Positions 55,104-63,918 of a stretch of DNA of 64,000 nt are shown here, in pieces. This DNA comes from Arthrobacter sp. SLBN-100 (GTDB lineage Bacteria > Actinomycetota > Actinomycetes > Actinomycetales > Micrococcaceae), in assembly GCF_006715305.1 (NCBI RefSeq), contig NZ_VFMY01000001.1, positions 1 through 64,000 of the forward strand, written 5' to 3'. The notes beneath the pieces were generated by a model. The model worked only from the letters and a program-made list of their open reading frames with translations. It was not told the DNA's origin and did no database searches. Position 1 is the stretch's first letter, and every line of letters starts with the position of its first letter. The translations under genes were made by a program, and so were the position numbers.

Positions 55104-56623
55104 CAGAAGAGTCCCTTGGGTGCGGCGCTGGGGTCGATGATTCCGGGGCCGGCGGTGATGTTCAGCTGGTCAAGTTCCCCGGGGCCGAGTTCGGGGAGGC
55201 GTTCGACGGCGGCGAGGAACCGTTCGATTTCGGCCTCCTCCACCAGGCCGGCGGCCAGGGTGCGGAACTTGGAGATGTACTGCCCGCGGCCGAAGGGGCG
55301 GGCGCCGAGCGGGTGGGCGTCTGCGACGGCGATCTCATCCTTGATCACGGAACCATGGGCCAGCGTGATTTCCACCGAGCCGCCGAAGGCTTTTTCGGCG
55401 ATGTCCAGGGAGTGGTAACGGCGGGTCCATTCGGGGTCTTCCTCAGTGCTCACCTTCTGCCACAGTTCCACGGTGTCGGGCCGGCCGGCACGTTCGGGGG
55501 AGTAGGAATCCACGTGGTGCCAGGAGCCGTCCTGCAGGGCCACGGTAAAGATGTACGGGATGGAGTGGTCCAGGGTTTCCCGGGACGCGGTGGGGTTGTA
55601 CTTCTGCGGATCGTTGGCGCCGGATCCAATCACATAGTGGGTGTGGTGGCTGGTCCTGATCAACACCGACTTCACGTTCGCGGGGTCGGTTGCCTCCGGG
55701 TGCTCGCGGTGCAGCTTCCGGGCCAGGTCAATCCAGGCCTGGGCCTGGTATTCGGCGGAGTGTTCCTTGGTGTAGGTGTCCAGGATGGCGCGCTTGGGTT
55801 CGCCTGATTCGGGCAGCGGCACCAGGTAGGAGGCCTCCGGGCCGTCCAGCAGCCAGGCGATCACGCCGTCTTCGCCTTCGTAGATCGGCACCGGGGAGGT
55901 CTGGCCCCGCATGGCACGGTCTGCCGCCTCCACGGCCATCTTGCCGGCGAATGCGGGGGCGTGGGCCTTCCACGTGGAGATCTCGCCCTTACGGGACTGC
56001 CGCGTTGCCGTGGTGGTGTGCAGTGCCTGGCCCACGGACTGGAAGATCGTTTCGACGTCGAGCCCCAGCAGGGTGCCGATGCCCGCCGCGGCGGACGGGC
56101 CAAGGTGCGCCACATGGTCGATCTTGTGCTTGTGCAGGCAAATCGCCTTCACCAGGTTCACCTGGATCTCATAGCCGGTGGCGATGGCGCGCACCAGATC
56201 ACGGCCGCTTGAGCCCACGTGCTGGGCCACCGCGAGGATCGGCGGGATGTTGTCACCCGGGTGGGAGTAATCAGCGGCCAGGAAGGTGTCGTGGTAATCC
56301 AGCTCCCGGACTGCCACGCCGTTGGCCCACGCGGCCCACTCCGGCGAAACCCGTTCGCCGATGCCGAAAACCTTCGAACCCTTTCCTCCGGTGCTGGGGC
56401 CATGGGCCAGCGCCTGGGCCCGGGCCGCCACGATGGGTGCCCGGTTCAGCGACGCGACAGCCACCGAAGCGTTATCGATGATCCGGTTGATGACCATCTC
56501 TGTGACCTCGGCGGGCACACCAACGGGATCGGCGGCAACCTTGGCGATCTTGTGTGCCAGCTGGTCCTCCCGCGGCAGGTTCTCTTCGCTCTTATAGACG
56601 CGGACGTGGTGTTCCTTGACCAT
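55103..56623 (-). CDS. prpD: 2-methylcitrate dehydratase, MmgE/PrpD family
   Basis: A 506-residue dehydratase of the MmgE/PrpD family, which makes 2-methyl-cis-aconitate. [23 protein letters not shown] and the [18 protein letters not shown] block carry the conserved polar residues. I use the ATG at 56623 ([11 protein letters not shown]) because the upstream frame runs into gntR. It lies 10 bp after the gntR stop codon and overlaps prpB. No aconitase (acnB) or acyl-CoA synthetase (prpE) is adjacent. Confidence 0.93.
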   Translation of the reverse strand: MVKEHHVRVYKSEENLPREDQLAHKIAKVAADPVGVPAEVTEMVINRIIDNASVAVASLNRAPIVAARAQALAHGPSTGGKGSKVFGIGERVSPEWAAWANGVAVRELDYHDTFLAADYSHPGDNIPPILAVAQHVGSSGRDLVRAIATGYEIQVNLVKAICLHKHKIDHVAHLGPSAAAGIGTLLGLDVETIFQSVGQALHTTTATRQSRKGEISTWKAHAPAFAGKMAVEAADRAMRGQTSPVPIYEGEDGVIAWLLDGPEASYLVPLPESGEPKRAILDTYTKEHSAEYQAQAWIDLARKLHREHPEATDPANVKSVLIRTSHHTHYVIGSGANDPQKYNPTASRETLDHSIPYIFTVALQDGSWHHVDSYSPERAGRPDTVELWQKVSTEEDPEWTRRYHSLDIAEKAFGGSVEITLAHGSVIKDEIAVADAHPLGARPFGRGQYISKFRTLAAGLVEEAEIERFLAAVERLPELGPGELDQLNITAGPGIIDPSAAPKGLF

Positions 56624-56633
56624 GGGGCTCCTT

Positions 56634-57275
56634 TTAGCGGGGTGTGTGGGTTGCTTTGATATGGGACAGGCTGCGGTGCAGATGCACGGTGGTGGCTGCC
56701 TGCGCCAGGCGCGGGTTGCCAATGGCGATGGCCTCGGCTATCGCCGCATGTTCGGCTGCTGCAGCTGTCAGCCGGGCGGCGTCGTCGGCTGCCAGGCGGC
56801 GGATGCGGACCAGGTGGACCCGGAGGCTGCGCATGGCCTGGGCAAGGTAGGAATTGGAGCTGGCGGCATCGATGGCGGAGTCCAGCCGTTCCACCAGCCG
56901 GTAGTAGTCCTCCAATGCCGGTGCACTGCCGTTAATGAGTGCGGGGGCCGCCCGGAAGTCTGCCTCAAGCATCCGGAATGTCCCGGCGTCGCCACGTTCC
57001 GCAGCGAGTGCCGCAGCCTTGCCTTCCAGGGTCTCGCGGAGCTCGAAGAGTTCCTCGATGTCCGCCAGCGAGATGCCGGTGACGACGACGCCGCGGCCGC
57101 CCGCCGCCGTCGTCAGCCCTTCTGCTGTCAGGCGGCCCAGCGCCTCCCGGAGCGGCGTGCGTGAAACCCCAAGCCGCTGCGCCTGTTCCACCTCGGCCAG
57201 CAAGGCGCCCGGCTTGAGCCGCCACTGAACGATGTCATCGCGGAGCGCGGTATAGGCCCGATCGCTGGCTCGCAC
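56634..57275 (-). CDS. GntR-family (FadR/FCD type) regulator of the prp operon
   Basis: A 213-residue regulator: winged helix ([40 protein letters not shown]) then an all-helical FCD ligand domain ([20 protein letters not shown]). The GTG at 57275 has AAGGGA upstream; a possible ATG further up lies inside the operator and is rejected. It is the first gene of the gntR-prpDBC operon, so it probably controls itself and the prp genes, with a 2-methylcitrate-type ligand as a plausible signal. The ligand is inferred. Confidence 0.87.
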   Translation of the reverse strand: MRASDRAYTALRDDIVQWRLKPGALLAEVEQAQRLGVSRTPLREALGRLTAEGLTTAAGGRGVVVTGISLADIEELFELRETLEGKAAALAAERGDAGTFRMLEADFRAAPALINGSAPALEDYYRLVERLDSAIDAASSNSYLAQAMRSLRVHLVRIRRLAADDAARLTAAAAEHAAIAEAIAIGNPRLAQAATTVHLHRSLSHIKATHTPR

Positions 57276-57302
57276 TGGCTGTCCCTTCGTTGGTATAGCC
57301 AG

Positions 57303-57373
57303 TGTATACATGGATGGGTGAAAAAGTGGGAAAAGCTGGCAATATTTCGGGATTCGGAGGCTTGGTGTATACA
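57303..57373. promoter_or_regulatory. Two TGTATACA palindromes, probable GntR operators
   Basis: Perfect 8-bp palindromes TGTATACA lie at 57303-57310 and 57366-57373, 63 bp apart, just before the GntR start. TATAC in the first could also be part of the -10. Paired operators in front of the autoregulator are common in the family. Confidence 0.65.
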
Positions 57374-57392
57374 AGGAGTGCTCCGTTGCCGG

Positions 57393-57431
57393 GGATTTCG
57401 ACAGGCTCAATCACCGGCAGGCTCAATCACC
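57393..57431. repeat. Inverted copy of the arg-region dispersed repeat
   Basis: GGATTTCGACAGGCTCAATC at 57393 followed by a partial second copy GGCAGGCTCAATCACC at 57416. Read backwards it matches GGTGGTTGAGCCTGTCGAAA of the argD and argH copies with two differences. Confidence 0.8.
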
Positions 57432-57439
57432 CACGCCGA

Positions 57440-58153
57440 TCACCGGGTGCCCCAGCGGTATTCGTTCTCGGGCCGGCCTGGCGTTCCGTAGCGGGCAGTC
57501 CTGGACACCGTCCCTGCGTCCGCGAGGTATTCCAGGTAGCGGCGGGCGGTGACCCGGGACATCCCCAGGGCGTCCATGACTTCCGTGGCGGACACGGCAC
57601 CCTGCTGCTGCTTCATGAACGCCTGAACGGAACTCAGCGTGGACACCGAGAGGCCTTTGGGCAAGGGCAGCTCGGAGGGTGCCCGCAGGCTGGCGAACGC
57701 CTGGTCCACGTCTGTCTGGGAAGCTCCCGCCTTTCCCGACCCCCCTGTGGGGCCTGCCAGCTGCTGGCGGAACTGGCGGTAGCTTTCCAGTTTGTCCGCG
57801 AACGTTGCGAAGGTGAACGGCTTAATCAGGTACTGGACCACGCCGATGGCCACTGCGCTGCGCACGATGGCCAGTTCGCGGACGGCGGTGATGGCGATGA
57901 TGTCGGCGAGGATCCCGGACGCCCTCATGCGGCGGGCGATATCGAGGCCGTGGAGGTCGGGAAGGTTCATGTCCAGCAGGACAAGCTCCACCGGGTTCCC
58001 CGCCGCTGCGAATTCGTTGAGCAGCCGCAGTGCGGACTGTCCGTCCGGGGCCGTGCCGGCGAGCTCGAAGCCAGTCAGGCGCCCCACGTAGGCTGCGTGC
58101 GCGGCAGCTGCGATGGCCTCATCCTCTACGACGAGGACCCGGATGTTGCTCAC
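57440..58153 (-). CDS. Response regulator, CitB/DcuR type
   Basis: A 237-residue regulator. The receiver domain holds D61 (LVLLDMNLPDLHG), the acidic pair E10-D11 and K111 (QYLIKPF). After a linker the C-terminal part (SATEVMDALGMSRVTARRYL) is the HTH of the DcuR/CitB class. It is paired with the sensor kinase gene, whose stop overlaps its GTG start. It probably activates dctA, which is divergent beyond the kinase gene. Signal is thought to be a C4-dicarboxylate or citrate. Confidence 0.9.
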   Translation of the reverse strand: MSNIRVLVVEDEAIAAAAHAAYVGRLTGFELAGTAPDGQSALRLLNEFAAAGNPVELVLLDMNLPDLHGLDIARRMRASGILADIIAITAVRELAIVRSAVAIGVVQYLIKPFTFATFADKLESYRQFRQQLAGPTGGSGKAGASQTDVDQAFASLRAPSELPLPKGLSVSTLSSVQAFMKQQQGAVSATEVMDALGMSRVTARRYLEYLADAGTVSRTARYGTPGRPENEYRWGTR

Positions 58154-59784
58154 GTTTTGTGCTCCTTCTCTGCTGGCACCGCTGCGGGGAGGAACACTTC
58201 GAATTTGGCACCGCGCCTGCCATTGATGGTCAGGGTACCCCCCAGGCGCCGCACGGCCTGTCGTATTAGCGCCAAGCCGATGCCCCGTCCGCCGGGTCCC
58301 GCCGGCTTGGTGCTGAACCCATGCCGGAGCAGGTTCTCGGCGGCGGCGGAATCAATGGCGGGGCCGGAGTCGTGCACGGTGATGTCCAGGCCTTCTTCAT
58401 CGGCTTCCACCGTCAGCTCAACCTGCCGCGGGGGCGGTCCGTCCGCAGCTGCATCCATCGCGTTGTCCAGCAGGTTGCCAAGGATGGTCACCAGGTCCTG
58501 CACGGCAATCCCCGCCACGCTTGCCGAACCGAGCGCCGCCACCTTCAGCTGGACTCCGCGCTCGTGGGCCTCAGCCACTTTTCCCATCACCAGGGCACCG
58601 AGCACAGGCTCGTCCAATGAACTGATCATGTCATCCGTCAGCTGCTGGCTGAGTTCCAGGTCCTTCGTAGCGAAGGCCAGGGCCTCCTGCGTGCGGCCCA
58701 GCTCCAGCAACGAAACCATGGTGTGCAGCCGGTTGGCGTGCTCGTGGGTCTGCGCGCGGAGGGCATCAGAGAGCGTACGCATGGTTTCCAGCTCGCTGCC
58801 GAGGGCCTCGATCTCCGTCCGGTCCCGCAGGGTTGCCACTGTTCCATACACGGGGGTCCTGCCGCGGCTGCCAGTCATCTCCGGCCCCTTGGCCGGGCCC
58901 TGGTTAACCACCAGGATGCGCGAACCGGTCAGGACAATCTCGTCCTTGGCGCTGCGCCCGGACTCGAACAGGGCCCGGAGCCCCGCGTCGATTGGGAGGC
59001 CGGACAGCGACGGTGGCCGGGTGGGGTCCTTGCTGCCGGGGCCTTCCAGGCCCAGCAGCTCGGCCGCCTGGTCGTTGTACATCACCACACGGCCCTTGGT
59101 GTCGATCAGGATCAGTCCTTCCCGCACCGAGTGCAGCACCGATTCGTAGTAGGCGAACAGCTGGGCCAGCTGCTCCGGCCCCCAGCCCCGGGTGATGCGG
59201 CGGAGGTACCGGCCCAGCAGCCATGAGGCGAGCGAACCACCCACCAGAAGGGCCAGGCCGATGGCCACGAGGGCGGGCAGTCGGCCGGACAAGGCAACGT
59301 CCACGCTTCGGACGGTGACGCCCGCGGCCACCAGCGCCTTCACGTTCCCGGCAGCATCCTTCACGGGCGCGATGGTGCGGACGGAGGGACCCAGTGTTCC
59401 CGCCGTAACCTCGGTGAACGTTTCACCCTGCAGCGCGGCATCGATGGAGCCGATGTAGGGCCTGCCCAGTTCTTCGTTCCGGGGATGCGTCCAGCGCGTC
59501 CGGTCCGGCGCCATGATCGTCACGAAGTCAGCCCCCGATCCCGCCATCACCTCAAGGGCATAGGGCTGCAGCAAAGCAGATGGATTGGTGGTGCCCGCAG
59601 CCTGGAGGACCAGGGGATTGGCGGCGATCGCGGCAGCAACGCCGGTCATCCTGCGCCCGGCTTCCTCGTAGGTGCGGTCCCGGGCGTCGATGAACGTGGC
59701 GGTGCCAACGATCGCAATAAACGACACCACGATCAGCAGGTTCGCCACAAACAGCCGGCGGGCGATACTCCAGCGGTGGATCAT
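58150..59784 (-). CDS. Sensor histidine kinase, DcuS/CitA type
   Basis: A 544-residue kinase. TM1 (LFVANLLIVVSFIAIVGTAT) and TM2 (LVAIGLALLVGGSLASWLLG) enclose a periplasmic PAS-like CitAP domain of about 130 residues. A PAS domain follows (SVLHSVREGLILIDTKGRVVMYND), then the H-box with HEHANRLHTMVSLL, the N-box NLLDNAMDAA and the G-box GRGIGLALIRQAVRRLGG. I use the ATG at 59784 (MIHRWSIARRL). It is translationally coupled to the response regulator. A CRP/GlxR-like site lies in the divergent promoter region with dctA. Confidence 0.9.
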   Translation of the reverse strand: MIHRWSIARRLFVANLLIVVSFIAIVGTATFIDARDRTYEEAGRRMTGVAAAIAANPLVLQAAGTTNPSALLQPYALEVMAGSGADFVTIMAPDRTRWTHPRNEELGRPYIGSIDAALQGETFTEVTAGTLGPSVRTIAPVKDAAGNVKALVAAGVTVRSVDVALSGRLPALVAIGLALLVGGSLASWLLGRYLRRITRGWGPEQLAQLFAYYESVLHSVREGLILIDTKGRVVMYNDQAAELLGLEGPGSKDPTRPPSLSGLPIDAGLRALFESGRSAKDEIVLTGSRILVVNQGPAKGPEMTGSRGRTPVYGTVATLRDRTEIEALGSELETMRTLSDALRAQTHEHANRLHTMVSLLELGRTQEALAFATKDLELSQQLTDDMISSLDEPVLGALVMGKVAEAHERGVQLKVAALGSASVAGIAVQDLVTILGNLLDNAMDAAADGPPPRQVELTVEADEEGLDITVHDSGPAIDSAAAENLLRHGFSTKPAGPGGRGIGLALIRQAVRRLGGTLTINGRRGAKFEVFLPAAVPAEKEHKT

Positions 59785-59851
59785 CTGTGCCTTCCCGGAC
59801 CAATGACTGCGGCCTGACAATTAACTGCGCCACGACCAATATGAACGCAAC

Positions 59852-59867
59852 GGTGAGCTGGGTCACC
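59852..59867. promoter_or_regulatory. CRP/GlxR-like site GGTGA-N6-TCACC
   Basis: GGTGAGCTGGGTCACC is a perfect inverted repeat with the TGA-N6-TCA spacing of the CRP/GlxR consensus TGTGA-N6-TCACA. It lies between the divergent kinase and dctA genes, 91 bp before the dctA start. Confidence 0.55.
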
Positions 59868-59957
59868 ACCTGCCTAATGATGGATATCACAAAGGAGGAC
59901 GTGTTGAGCCCAGAGACTGTGCGCAGCGTCTATTAGATTATCCAAAGGAGACACATC

Positions 59958-61307
59958 ATGGCTTCTCAACGAGGAGAGTCGCTTGACAGCGTGAAGACGC
60001 CGCGCAAGGGCCTGGACAAGTCGCATTACCTCTACATTGCCGTCATCGTCGCCGTTATCCTGGGCGCCGTCGTCGGCCTGCTTTTCCCCGAGGTGGGCAA
60101 ATCCCTCAAGCCGCTCGGCGACGGGTTCATCAAGCTCATCAAGATGATGATCGCACCGATCATTTTCTGCACCATTGTCCTGGGCATCGGTTCCATCGCG
60201 AAGGCCGCCACTGTGGGCAAGGTCGGAGGCCTGGCGCTGGGCTACTTCGTGGTCATGTCCACCTTCGCCCTGGCCATCGGCCTGGTGGTAGGCAACCTGA
60301 TCCACCCGGGCGAGGGCCTGAAGCTGGCACCCTACGATCCCAACAAGAAGGCCGCCACCGACAGCACTGTGGACTTCCTGCTGGGAATCATCCCCAGTGA
60401 CATCCCCGTCCTGCCGACGTTGTTCGCTGCTATCCTGGTTGGCTTCGCGCTGCAGAAGATGGGCCCGCAGGGTGCCCCCATCCTTCGGGCCATCGGCCAC
60501 GGCCAGGTCCTTGTTTTCCGCATCCTGATCATGATCATGTGGCTGGCCCCCGTCGGTGCCTTCGGTGCCATCGCCGCCGTCGTGGGAGCCACCGGCTTCC
60601 AGGCAATCGTCAGCATGTTCACGCTGATGGCCGCCTTCTACATCACGTGTGCACTGTTCATCGTCATCATTCTCGGTGGCCTTCTGCAGGTGGTGTCGGG
60701 CGTCAACATCTTCAAGCTGATGAGGTACCTGGCCCGCGAATACCTTCTGATCTTCTCCACGTCCTCCTCCGAGGCAGCTCTGCCCCGCCTGATCGCCAAG
60801 ATGGAACACCTCGGCGTCTCCAAGCCCGTTGTCGGCGTCACGGTCCCAACCGGCTACTCCTTCAACCTTGACGGCACGGCCATCTACCTGACCATGGCGT
60901 CCCTGTTCGTCGCCAACGCCATGGGCACGCCGCTGGACCTCGGCGCGCAGATCTCGCTGCTGGTCTTCATGATCATTGCCTCCAAGGGTGCAGCCGGCGT
61001 CACCGGCGCAGGCCTGGCCACCCTCGCTGCCGGCCTGCAGGCACACAAGCCCGAACTGCTGGGCGGCGTGGGCATGATCGTCGGAATCGACAGGTTTATG
61101 TCCGAAGCCCGCGCCCTGACCAACTTCACGGGCAACGCCGTGGCAACGGTCCTGATCGGCACCTGGGTCAAGGAAATCGACGGCGACCAGGTTGGCCGCG
61201 TCCTCTCGGGCGAGGAACCCTTCGACGAGGCAACCATGCTGGCCCACCACCACGGCGAGATGGCACCCAAGGAAGACGCCACCCGGGCGGTCTCCACCAC
61301 GCCCTAG
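59958..61307 (+). CDS. dctA: C4-dicarboxylate transporter DctA (dicarboxylate/amino acid:cation symporter)
   Basis: A 449-residue membrane symporter of the DAACS family. TSSSEAALPRLIAKMEHLGV and GYSFNLDGTAIYLTMASLFV are the two signature regions (re-entrant loop and substrate site); about eight TM helices plus two hairpins are expected. It imports succinate, fumarate or malate with protons or sodium. AAAGGAG precedes the ATG. The neighbouring DcuS/DcuR-like pair likely controls it. The propionate genes nearby produce succinate, but a link is only suggested by location. Confidence 0.92.
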   Translation: MASQRGESLDSVKTPRKGLDKSHYLYIAVIVAVILGAVVGLLFPEVGKSLKPLGDGFIKLIKMMIAPIIFCTIVLGIGSIAKAATVGKVGGLALGYFVVMSTFALAIGLVVGNLIHPGEGLKLAPYDPNKKAATDSTVDFLLGIIPSDIPVLPTLFAAILVGFALQKMGPQGAPILRAIGHGQVLVFRILIMIMWLAPVGAFGAIAAVVGATGFQAIVSMFTLMAAFYITCALFIVIILGGLLQVVSGVNIFKLMRYLAREYLLIFSTSSSEAALPRLIAKMEHLGVSKPVVGVTVPTGYSFNLDGTAIYLTMASLFVANAMGTPLDLGAQISLLVFMIIASKGAAGVTGAGLATLAAGLQAHKPELLGGVGMIVGIDRFMSEARALTNFTGNAVATVLIGTWVKEIDGDQVGRVLSGEEPFDEATMLAHHHGEMAPKEDATRAVSTTP

Positions 61308-61330
61308 CCTCCGCCATCCGCTAACCATAA

Positions 61331-61366
61331 AAACTGCCCCCGCAACCTCTGCTGCGGGGGCAGTTT
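61331..61366 (+). terminator. Terminator after dctA
   Basis: AAACTGCCCCCGCA at 61331-61344 pairs with TGCGGGGGCAGTTT at 61353-61366 over an 8-nt loop. Confidence 0.9.
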
Positions 61367-61540
61367 CGTGCCGGAGAGGGGAGAACCTTCGACCTCAGCT
61401 AGAGGGTAAAGGCTCAACATCCGCGGAAAGTCAAGTTGCCTCGAATACCGTGTCGGGCGCTGTAACCTTGGGAAGAAGCAGGAGCGTTGCTGGCCAACCA
61501 GCGGCAGGAAATCACCGTCATCGAAAGTGTGGATAGATAC

Positions 61541-62440
61541 GTGAGCAGCGAACAGGGTTCAGCAACTCTGGAGGGCACGGAATTCGACCTGGAAGACGCG
61601 GTGATGGGGCCCACCGGGCGTCCATACCGCGAGTTCCCGGAACCCGCGCCGCTGTCCTCCCACGGTCCGGCCCGCGTCATCGCCATGGTTAACCAAAAGG
61701 GCGGCGTCGGAAAGACCACCTCCACCATCAACCTCGCGGCAGCGCTGGCCGAATACGGCCGCCGCGTGCTCCTGGTGGACTTTGATCCCCAGGGTGCCCT
61801 GTCCGCGGGCCTGGGCGTCAACCCCCACGAACTGGACCTCACTGTCTATAACGTGCTGATGGACCGCAAAGTGGACATCCGGGACGCCATCCACCAGACC
61901 GGCGTGGAAAACGTTGATCTGCTGCCGGCCAACATTGACCTTTCGGCAGCAGAAGTGCAGCTGGTCAACGAGGTGGCACGGGAACAGGTCCTGGACCGCG
62001 CGCTCAAGAAAGTCGAAGATGAATACGACGTCGTCCTCATCGACTGCCAGCCGTCCCTCGGACTCCTCACCGTCAACGCACTGACCGCCGCACACGGCGT
62101 TATCATTCCGCTGATCTGCGAGTTCTTTGCGCTCCGCGCCGTGGCCCTGCTGGTGGAAACCATCGACAAGGTCCAGGACCGGCTCAACCCCCGCCTGCAG
62201 GTGGACGGTGTGCTGGCCACCATGTACGACGCCCGCACGCTGCACAGCCGCGAAGTGATCGCCCGCCTGGTGGAGGCCTTCGGGGACAAGGTCTTCGAAA
62301 CCGTCATCAAGCGCTCCATCAAGTTCGCCGACGCCACCGTGGCCGCGGAACCCATCACCAGCTACGCGGCCACCCATGTGGGGGCCGACGCCTACCGCAG
62401 GCTGGCCAAGGAACTGATTTCGCGCGGCGGCGCGCCCTAG
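61541..62440 (+). CDS. ParA family ATPase (chromosome segregation, scpAB-linked)
   Basis: A 299-residue ParA/Soj-type ATPase. The deviant Walker A is NQKGGVGKTTS (51-61); VDFDPQGALS and LIDCQPSLGLLT follow. The N-terminal 45 residues precede the fold. I use the GTG at 61541 (MSSEQGSATLEG), but a TTG at 61487 with AGGAG only two nucleotides ahead is possible. It is probably the parA-like protein placed before scpAB in actinobacteria, not the origin-linked ParA, whose partner parB is not here. Confidence 0.88.
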   Translation: MSSEQGSATLEGTEFDLEDAVMGPTGRPYREFPEPAPLSSHGPARVIAMVNQKGGVGKTTSTINLAAALAEYGRRVLLVDFDPQGALSAGLGVNPHELDLTVYNVLMDRKVDIRDAIHQTGVENVDLLPANIDLSAAEVQLVNEVAREQVLDRALKKVEDEYDVVLIDCQPSLGLLTVNALTAAHGVIIPLICEFFALRAVALLVETIDKVQDRLNPRLQVDGVLATMYDARTLHSREVIARLVEAFGDKVFETVIKRSIKFADATVAAEPITSYAATHVGADAYRRLAKELISRGGAP

Positions 62441-62446
62441 CCACGC

Positions 62447-63259
62447 GTGGCCGAAACCAAGCCCGGCTTCGAGGTCCGGCTGGCCAACTTCACGGGTCCC
62501 TTCGACCTCCTCCTGGGGCTGATCGCCAAGCACGAGCTGGACATCACCGAGGTGGCCATCGCCACCGTAACCGATGAGTTCATCAAGTACATCCGGAAGC
62601 TGCAGAAGCTGGGCGAAGAATGGGCCCTCGATGAAGCCAGCGAGTTCCTGGTGATCGCCGCGACGCTCCTGGACCTCAAAGCTGCCCGGCTCCTGCCTGC
62701 CGGAGAAGTCGAAGACAGTGAAGAGATCGCGCTGCTGGAAGCAAGGGACCTGCTCTTCGCCCGGCTGCTCCAGTACAAGGCCTTCAAGCAGGTGGCCGGC
62801 CTCCTCGGTGAAACCCTGCACCAGGAGGCCTTGCGCTTTCCCCGGCAGGTGGCACTGGAGGAACACTTCGCCGCGATGCTTCCCGAACTCGTCTGGAAAC
62901 ACACGCCCGAACAGTTTGCCCGCCTGGCGCAAGCAGCCATGCGGCCAAAGGCCCCGCAGCCAACAGAAGTGGGCCTGGCCCACCTTCACGGCGGCAAAGT
63001 CAGTGTGAAGGAGCAGGCTGAAATCGTGGGCCTGCGGCTTCAGCTGGAATCGCCGCTGACGTTCCGGACCCTGATCGCCGACGCTGACTCAACCCTGGTG
63101 GTGGTTGCCAGGTTCCTTGCCCTCCTGGAACTGTTCCGTGACAAGGCAGTTTCCTTCGACCAACTGTCGCCGTTGGGGGACCTGGCCGTGCACTGGACAG
63201 CCGGGAGCGGGGACTGGTCCGTGGAGAACGTCAGTGAGGAATTTGAGGAGCCGCTGTGA
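62447..63259 (+). CDS. scpA: Segregation and condensation protein A
   Basis: A 270-residue kleisin. FEVRLANFTGPFDLLLGLIA is the N-terminal SMC-binding part, and the C-terminal winged helix is TLVVVARFLALLELFRDKAV. It bridges the SMC heads with ScpB. GTG start 6 bp after parA. It overlaps scpB by 4 bp. Length is normal. Confidence 0.95.
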   Translation: MAETKPGFEVRLANFTGPFDLLLGLIAKHELDITEVAIATVTDEFIKYIRKLQKLGEEWALDEASEFLVIAATLLDLKAARLLPAGEVEDSEEIALLEARDLLFARLLQYKAFKQVAGLLGETLHQEALRFPRQVALEEHFAAMLPELVWKHTPEQFARLAQAAMRPKAPQPTEVGLAHLHGGKVSVKEQAEIVGLRLQLESPLTFRTLIADADSTLVVVARFLALLELFRDKAVSFDQLSPLGDLAVHWTAGSGDWSVENVSEEFEEPL

Positions 63260-63918
63260 CTGAACATTCAACAGAAGGCGCAGGCCAGGGGGAGCCGGAC
63301 GTCGGAAATCTTCCCGGCGGCGCCAAAGCCGCCCTTGAGGCCGTGCTGATGGTCATCGACCAGCCCGCCACGGAGGAGGAGCTGGCGGCGGGCCTGGAGC
63401 TGACCATCGATGCGGTCGTCGCCCTGCTGGCAGAACTTCAACGGGAGTATAACGGCTATACTGTTAACGCCCCGGATATGGATTCAGCCAGCCAAGCTGG
63501 TTTCGGCTCCAGCCCCCGGGGTTTTGAATTGCGGAAAGTCGCCGGTGGCTGGCGGATCTACTCCCGTGCCGAATTCGCCCATGTCGTGGGCAAATATGTG
63601 CTGGAGGGGCAGACGGCCAGGCTCACCCAGGCCGCCCTGGAAACGCTCGCGGTGATCGCTTATCGCCAGCCGGTCTCCAGGGCCAGGGTGTCCGCAATCA
63701 GGGGGGTCAATGTTGACTCCGTCGTACGGACACTCGCCCAGCGCGGGCTGATCGAGGACTCGGGAACCGATCCCGAGTCCGGTGCCATCCTCTACCGGAC
63801 CACCACGTACTTCCTGGAACGGATGGGAATCAGTTCAGTGGCCGAGCTGCCGCAGCTGTCCCCGCACCTCCCGGGGCTGGACGGGATTGCGGAGTTCTAC
63901 GACGCCGAAAGAACGTAG
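63256..63918 (+). CDS. scpB: Segregation and condensation protein B
   Basis: A 220-residue protein with two winged-helix domains. LEAVLMVIDQPATEEELAAG opens the first; YVLEGQTARLTQAALETLAV and IAYRQPVSRARVSAIRGVNV lie in the second. It dimerises and binds ScpA in the SMC complex. The GTG overlaps the scpA stop codon. The acidic N-terminus (TEHSTEGAGQGEPDVG) is disordered. Confidence 0.95.
   Translation: MTEHSTEGAGQGEPDVGNLPGGAKAALEAVLMVIDQPATEEELAAGLELTIDAVVALLAELQREYNGYTVNAPDMDSASQAGFGSSPRGFELRKVAGGWRIYSRAEFAHVVGKYVLEGQTARLTQAALETLAVIAYRQPVSRARVSAIRGVNVDSVVRTLAQRGLIEDSGTDPESGAILYRTTTYFLERMGISSVAELPQLSPHLPGLDGIAEFYDAERT

Noticed and set aside
57302..59149. 615-codon plus-strand frame opposite the two-component genes
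   Set aside because: The opposite strand has a complete response regulator and kinase; composition of this frame is typical of a shadow.
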